This document shows, piece after piece, positions 61,109 through 64,000 of a stretch of 64,000 nt of DNA (its first letter is position 1; each line of letters opens with the position of its first letter). Source of the DNA: an uncultured Granulosicoccus sp. (lineage in GTDB: Bacteria > Pseudomonadota > Gammaproteobacteria > Granulosicoccales > Granulosicoccaceae); the NCBI GenBank assembly GCA_947495035.1, contig CANLXI010000005.1, forward strand, positions 186,001 through 250,000, in the 5' to 3' direction. Both the position numbers and the translations under genes were made by a program. Under the pieces are notes generated by a model. That model ran no database searches. It had not been told where the DNA came from and saw nothing but the letters and a program-made list of their open reading frames with translations.

Positions 61109-62284
61109 GTGGCAGACCCCATCACGATAGGCATAGAGGAAGAGTACCTGCTGGTCAATCCGCACACGCGCGAGTTGGCGAAACATCAGGCGGCAGGCTT
61201 CATGGATCGCTGCAAGGAGTTGCTCGGTTCGCGGGTCATGCACGAAATGCTGCAGAGCCAGATCGAAATCGGCACCGGAGTCTGTGCCACCATCGATCAG
61301 GCTCGGGCAGAGCTGCTGGAGCTGCGGCAGGGCGTTGCCTCGGTGGCGCGCGACTTCGATCTGAGCATCATCGCCGCCTCGACCCATCCCTGGTCTCTGT
61401 GGAGTGAGCAGGAACCGGTGGATATGGAGCGATATCGCATCATGGGGGTCGAGCAGGCCAGCATTGCGCGGCGCATGGCCATCTGTGGCATGCATGTGCA
61501 TGCCGGCATTCCCGATCGGGACCTGCGTATCGACCTGATGAACCAGGTCTGCTATTTCATGCCGCATCTGCTGGCGCTGAGCGGCTCCTCACCCTTCTGG
61601 GAGGGTATCGACACCGGCCTGAAATCCATGCGCCCGACCATTGCCGGCCATTTGCCGCGCTCGGGCTTGCCAGAGGTGTTCGATAACTGGAATGACTGGT
61701 CTGAGATGGTCGATGACATGACGGCCTGTGGCATGATCAATGACCCATCGAGAATCTGGTGGGATCTGCGGCCCAGTGTGCGTCATCCCACGCTCGAGAT
61801 TCGAATCTGTGACGTCTGCACCTGGGTAGAGGATGGTCTCAGTGTGGCAGCTCTCTATCAGTCGATACTGACCTTTCTTGCGCACTTGCGACAGAACAAT
61901 CAGCGCTGGCGTCAGTATCGCCGCATCCTGATTCTGGAGAACAAATGGCGGGCGCAACGCTATGGTGTCGAGGCAGAACTGGGGGATTTCGGCAAGCGGC
62001 AGGCGGTTCCGCTGCCTGATCTGATCGACGAACTGGTTGAACTGGTACGGCCGCATGCCGAAGATCTGGGGTGCATCAGGGAAGTGGAGCATGCGCGCGA
62101 GATCGCGCGTCGCGGCAGCAGTTCCGATCAGCAGTTGCGCATCTACCATGAGGCACTGGCAAAGGGGGCATCCGATCGTGAAGCACAGATGGCGGTCGTT
62201 GACTGGTTGATTGCGGAATCCGTACCTGCTGTCGCCGCAACACGTCCGACATCGAGTAAAGTGTTGCACCCCGAACCCAGTTGA
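61109..62284 (+). CDS. YbdK/GCS2-type carboxylate-amine ligase
   Basis: A 391-residue enzyme of the glutamate-cysteine ligase family 2. The N-terminal ATP/metal signature is ITIGIEEEYLLVNP. MCGMHVHAGI-type (ICGMHVHAGIPDRD) and ARPSVRHPTLEIR-type (DLRPSVRHPTLEIRICD) metal loops follow, with FWEGIDTGLKSMRP between. The family ligates a carboxylate to an amine, making gamma-glutamylcysteine or an unknown amide. The GTG at 61109 with GGA about seven bases upstream fits the family start better than the TTG at 61079. It starts a probable operon with the esterase and ATP-grasp-like genes. Confidence 0.85.
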   Translation: MADPITIGIEEEYLLVNPHTRELAKHQAAGFMDRCKELLGSRVMHEMLQSQIEIGTGVCATIDQARAELLELRQGVASVARDFDLSIIAASTHPWSLWSEQEPVDMERYRIMGVEQASIARRMAICGMHVHAGIPDRDLRIDLMNQVCYFMPHLLALSGSSPFWEGIDTGLKSMRPTIAGHLPRSGLPEVFDNWNDWSEMVDDMTACGMINDPSRIWWDLRPSVRHPTLEIRICDVCTWVEDGLSVAALYQSILTFLAHLRQNNQRWRQYRRILILENKWRAQRYGVEAELGDFGKRQAVPLPDLIDELVELVRPHAEDLGCIREVEHAREIARRGSSSDQQLRIYHEALAKGASDREAQMAVVDWLIAESVPAVAATRPTSSKVLHPEPS

Positions 62285-62293
62285 CAGAACCCA

Positions 62294-63460
62294 TTGAATT
62301 CCTTGCCCTTGCCCGATACTCGATCATTTGACGGGGACACCCACGCGGCGGTACAGCAGCTGCTATCCAGACCCTTGACGCCGGCGAGACTCAAGCAGTT
62401 TTCGCGTTCGCATGTGTTTCCACTGACGGCCCCTGGCAGCGTGACGTTCGTCTGGATCGGTGAAGCCGATCATGTGCGCCTGCTGCGTTGGATTCTGGGT
62501 GGTGTCGACCGCCAGGAGTTTCGTCGCGTCCCGGACACGCCGTTGTGGCTGTTGACCGTGCCGGTCAAGGATGGTGGACGCTTCGAATACAAGCTGGGCG
62601 TCGAGCACAATGGCCATGAGCAATGGCATCTGGATCCGCTGAACAAGGCGCGTGCCGGCGATCCCTATGGCGAGAATTCGGTATGCCGGACTTTCGGCTA
62701 CTCGCAACCGGAATGGAGCATGCCGCAGGGGGCCCCTGCCGGAGCCATTCACCCCTTTCCGGTCAGCAGCAGCGTATTCGAGGAAACACGGGATGAGCAG
62801 GTGTACCTGCCAGCCGGTTACGATGCGGAGCAGGTTTATCCCTTGCTGGTCATTCATGACGGCGCTGATTTCATCACCTATGCCGATCTGGCTACGTCGC
62901 TGGACAATCTGATAGCATTGGGTACCATACCGCCCATTATTGCAGCTCTGGTACAGACTCGGGATCGCCTCGGTGAATATGCACGAGGTCATCGGCATGC
63001 CCGCTATGTGGTCAGTGATCTGCTTCCTCAGTTGCAAGCCAGCTATCGTATTTCGGAGCGTAGTGAAGATCGCATCCTGCTGGGTGCCAGTCTTGGCGCG
63101 GTTGCCTCACTGGCTACCGTGTTCCGCTATCCCGGCGTGTTCGGGGGAGCGGTATTGCAGTCCGGTTCGTTCATTCTGGATGAGGGGAAACTGGAAGGGC
63201 GGCCGCATCCGGTGTTTCGCAAGGTGGCGCGACTGATCAAGGCTGTCAGGCGAGCGCCGAACATGCCTGCATTTCGTGCCTTTGTCTCCAGTGGCGAACT
63301 GGAAGGACTGGCATCGGAAAACGAAGCACTTGCAAGGCTCTTGCAAGAGAACGGCGTTAGTGTTCTATTCAAGAGTGCGTGGGACGGACATCACTGGCAC
63401 AACTGGCGTGACCAGTTGCGTGATGGTCTGGTATGGGCGCTTGACTCGGACAGTTCCTGA
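62294..63460 (+). CDS. Enterochelin-esterase-like alpha/beta hydrolase
   Basis: A 388-residue protein with an N-terminal CBM48/Fes-N-like beta domain (about 40-140; VTFVWIGEADHVRLLRWI, GGRFEYKLGVEHNG) and an esterase-D type hydrolase domain (about 170-385). The hydrolase domain has QVYLPAGYDAEQVYPLLVIHDGADFI, the nucleophile elbow LLGASLGAVAS (Ser near 260) and the catalytic His in WDGHHWHNWRDQL. It probably hydrolyses an ester or amide bond in the cytoplasm; no signal peptide is seen. The start must be TTG 62294, ten bases after the ligase stop, which suggests one transcript. Confidence 0.82.
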   Translation: MNSLPLPDTRSFDGDTHAAVQQLLSRPLTPARLKQFSRSHVFPLTAPGSVTFVWIGEADHVRLLRWILGGVDRQEFRRVPDTPLWLLTVPVKDGGRFEYKLGVEHNGHEQWHLDPLNKARAGDPYGENSVCRTFGYSQPEWSMPQGAPAGAIHPFPVSSSVFEETRDEQVYLPAGYDAEQVYPLLVIHDGADFITYADLATSLDNLIALGTIPPIIAALVQTRDRLGEYARGHRHARYVVSDLLPQLQASYRISERSEDRILLGASLGAVASLATVFRYPGVFGGAVLQSGSFILDEGKLEGRPHPVFRKVARLIKAVRRAPNMPAFRAFVSSGELEGLASENEALARLLQENGVSVLFKSAWDGHHWHNWRDQLRDGLVWALDSDSS

Positions 63461-63550
63461 CACACCGATATTCAGGCGGCAAACAGAAGGCGATGTTCGC
63501 CGGGCTGGTGTTGGGCAGGTCGGGATTGACAAACAACACAGGAAGTAGAC

Positions 63551-64000
63551 ATGGCAGAACGAAAGGTAAAGATCGGATTGTCTCTGGGAGCCGACATCTG
63601 TTGGCCCATATGCTATGAGAACCTGTTGAATGATCTCAGGCTCGATATCAACCATGGTGGAGAGCGTTTGACGTTTTCCTCGGAACGGGTGACCATCGAG
63701 CCGTTCAATCTGCAACAAGACGTCTCTTATGATGTCGTTATCGACCGGCTGACACACTGGTATTCGACCAGCCGGGAATGGATCAAGAAAGGCATTCTGC
63801 TCGATGATCTGTACGTCTACAACAACCCCTGGTCATTGCAGTCGAACGAGAAGCACACCTCCTATGCGGCGATGATGCGGCTCGGTCTTCCCGTCCCTGA
63901 AACCTGGATGTTGCCACCCAAGGCCTATGAGGATTCGGATGATCTGCAGGAGACCTTGCGCAAGTACGCTCGCATGTTTTCTCTCGAGGACATCGGATCG
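63551..64000 (+). CDS. ATP-grasp-like (RimK-type) protein, truncated by window end
   Basis: The first 150 codons of a gene that runs off the window. ATG 63551 lies 90 bases after the esterase stop. The sequence has VKIGLSLGADICWPICYENLL and DVVIDRLTHWYSTSREWIKKG, then LYVYNNPWSLQSNEKHTSYAAMMRLGLPVPETW. The last stretch is the layout at the start of an ATP-grasp domain (N-x-P, then a KxxxYxxMxRLGLPVPET linker), as in RimK and glutathione-synthase-like ligases. The catalytic core itself is outside the window. Together with the GCS2 ligase and esterase it suggests an amide- or peptide-forming pathway. Confidence 0.7.
   Translation, partial: MAERKVKIGLSLGADICWPICYENLLNDLRLDINHGGERLTFSSERVTIEPFNLQQDVSYDVVIDRLTHWYSTSREWIKKGILLDDLYVYNNPWSLQSNEKHTSYAAMMRLGLPVPETWMLPPKAYEDSDDLQETLRKYARMFSLEDIGS

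Noticed and set aside
60875-61567. Minus-strand frame encoding a repeating SHRN peptide
   Set aside because: The peptide repeat is only the complement of the 12-bp DNA repeat. The rest of the frame is antisense to the ligase gene, with no start signal.
1-64000. tRNA, rRNA, insertion sequences or prophage
   Set aside because: Reading both strands I found no cloverleaf-like segments, transposase motifs or phage structural genes. A covariance-model search would be needed to exclude small RNAs.

Overview
The window looks like chromosomal DNA of a free-living, aerobic, Gram-negative gammaproteobacterium of moderately high GC. The support is a YaeQ protein, YajD, a quinone-type PyrD, lipoproteins with lipoboxes, an OmpA-type envelope protein, a PatZ-size lysine acetyltransferase and a type IV prepilin, plus many sugar, choline and efflux transporters. 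Its relatives could be in the Chromatiales or Granulosicoccaceae, but that is only a guess from gene content. I see no rRNA, tRNA, CRISPR array, insertion sequence or prophage.

Layout. 1-914: no convincing gene. 915-7049: a c-di-GMP protein (GAF, several PAS, GGDEF, EAL) and a hybrid histidine kinase broken by an apparent one-base frameshift at a GGGG run. 7222-15739: mostly single genes: a zinc-binding GFA-like protein, a fosmidomycin-resistance-type MFS pump, a CDF metal exporter, a MATE exporter, an aldo/keto reductase, 3-hydroxybutyrate dehydrogenase, a MAPEG protein, YajD and a YigZ/IMPACT protein. 15905-20818: a GT4 glycosyltransferase, two unknown paired genes and a chemoreceptor. 20955-25644: aldehyde dehydrogenase with a TetR regulator, a degenerate MscS-like channel and a membrane-anchored EndoU-type ribonuclease. 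25770-29227: an Ig-like membrane protein, a CBM9-like lipoprotein and a MelB-type symporter, arranged like an operon.

29224-40021 is the most interesting block. Two tandem minus-strand operons and a divergent LacI-family repressor form one amino-sugar regulon. One operon encodes an ABC sugar importer (binding protein, two permeases, ATPase) with an AGE-type epimerase. The other encodes GlcN6P deaminase-like, SIS-isomerase, GlcNAc6P deacetylase-like and neutral-ceramidase-like enzymes. The 12-bp palindrome GCAACCGGTTGC occurs in both control regions. No sugar kinase is present, and a cytoplasmic ceramidase-fold amidase is unexpected here.

40107-46514: a SNF2 helicase with a SWIM finger, divergent from a complete choline ABC operon (choXWV). 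46633-49299: an envelope pair (DUF4398 lipoprotein and OmpA lipoprotein), another lipoprotein and an alpha/beta hydrolase. 49296-53008: a Pat-type lysine acetyltransferase divergent from a histone-deacetylase-family protein. 53126-60050: a DHH phosphoesterase, pyrD, yaeQ, a GST, an SMP-30 lactonase, holA and asnS. 60064-60999: a prepilin gene between two short tandem-repeat tracts. 61109-64000: the start of a possible ligase cluster (GCS2 carboxylate-amine ligase, Fes-like esterase, truncated ATP-grasp-like protein), which runs off the right edge.
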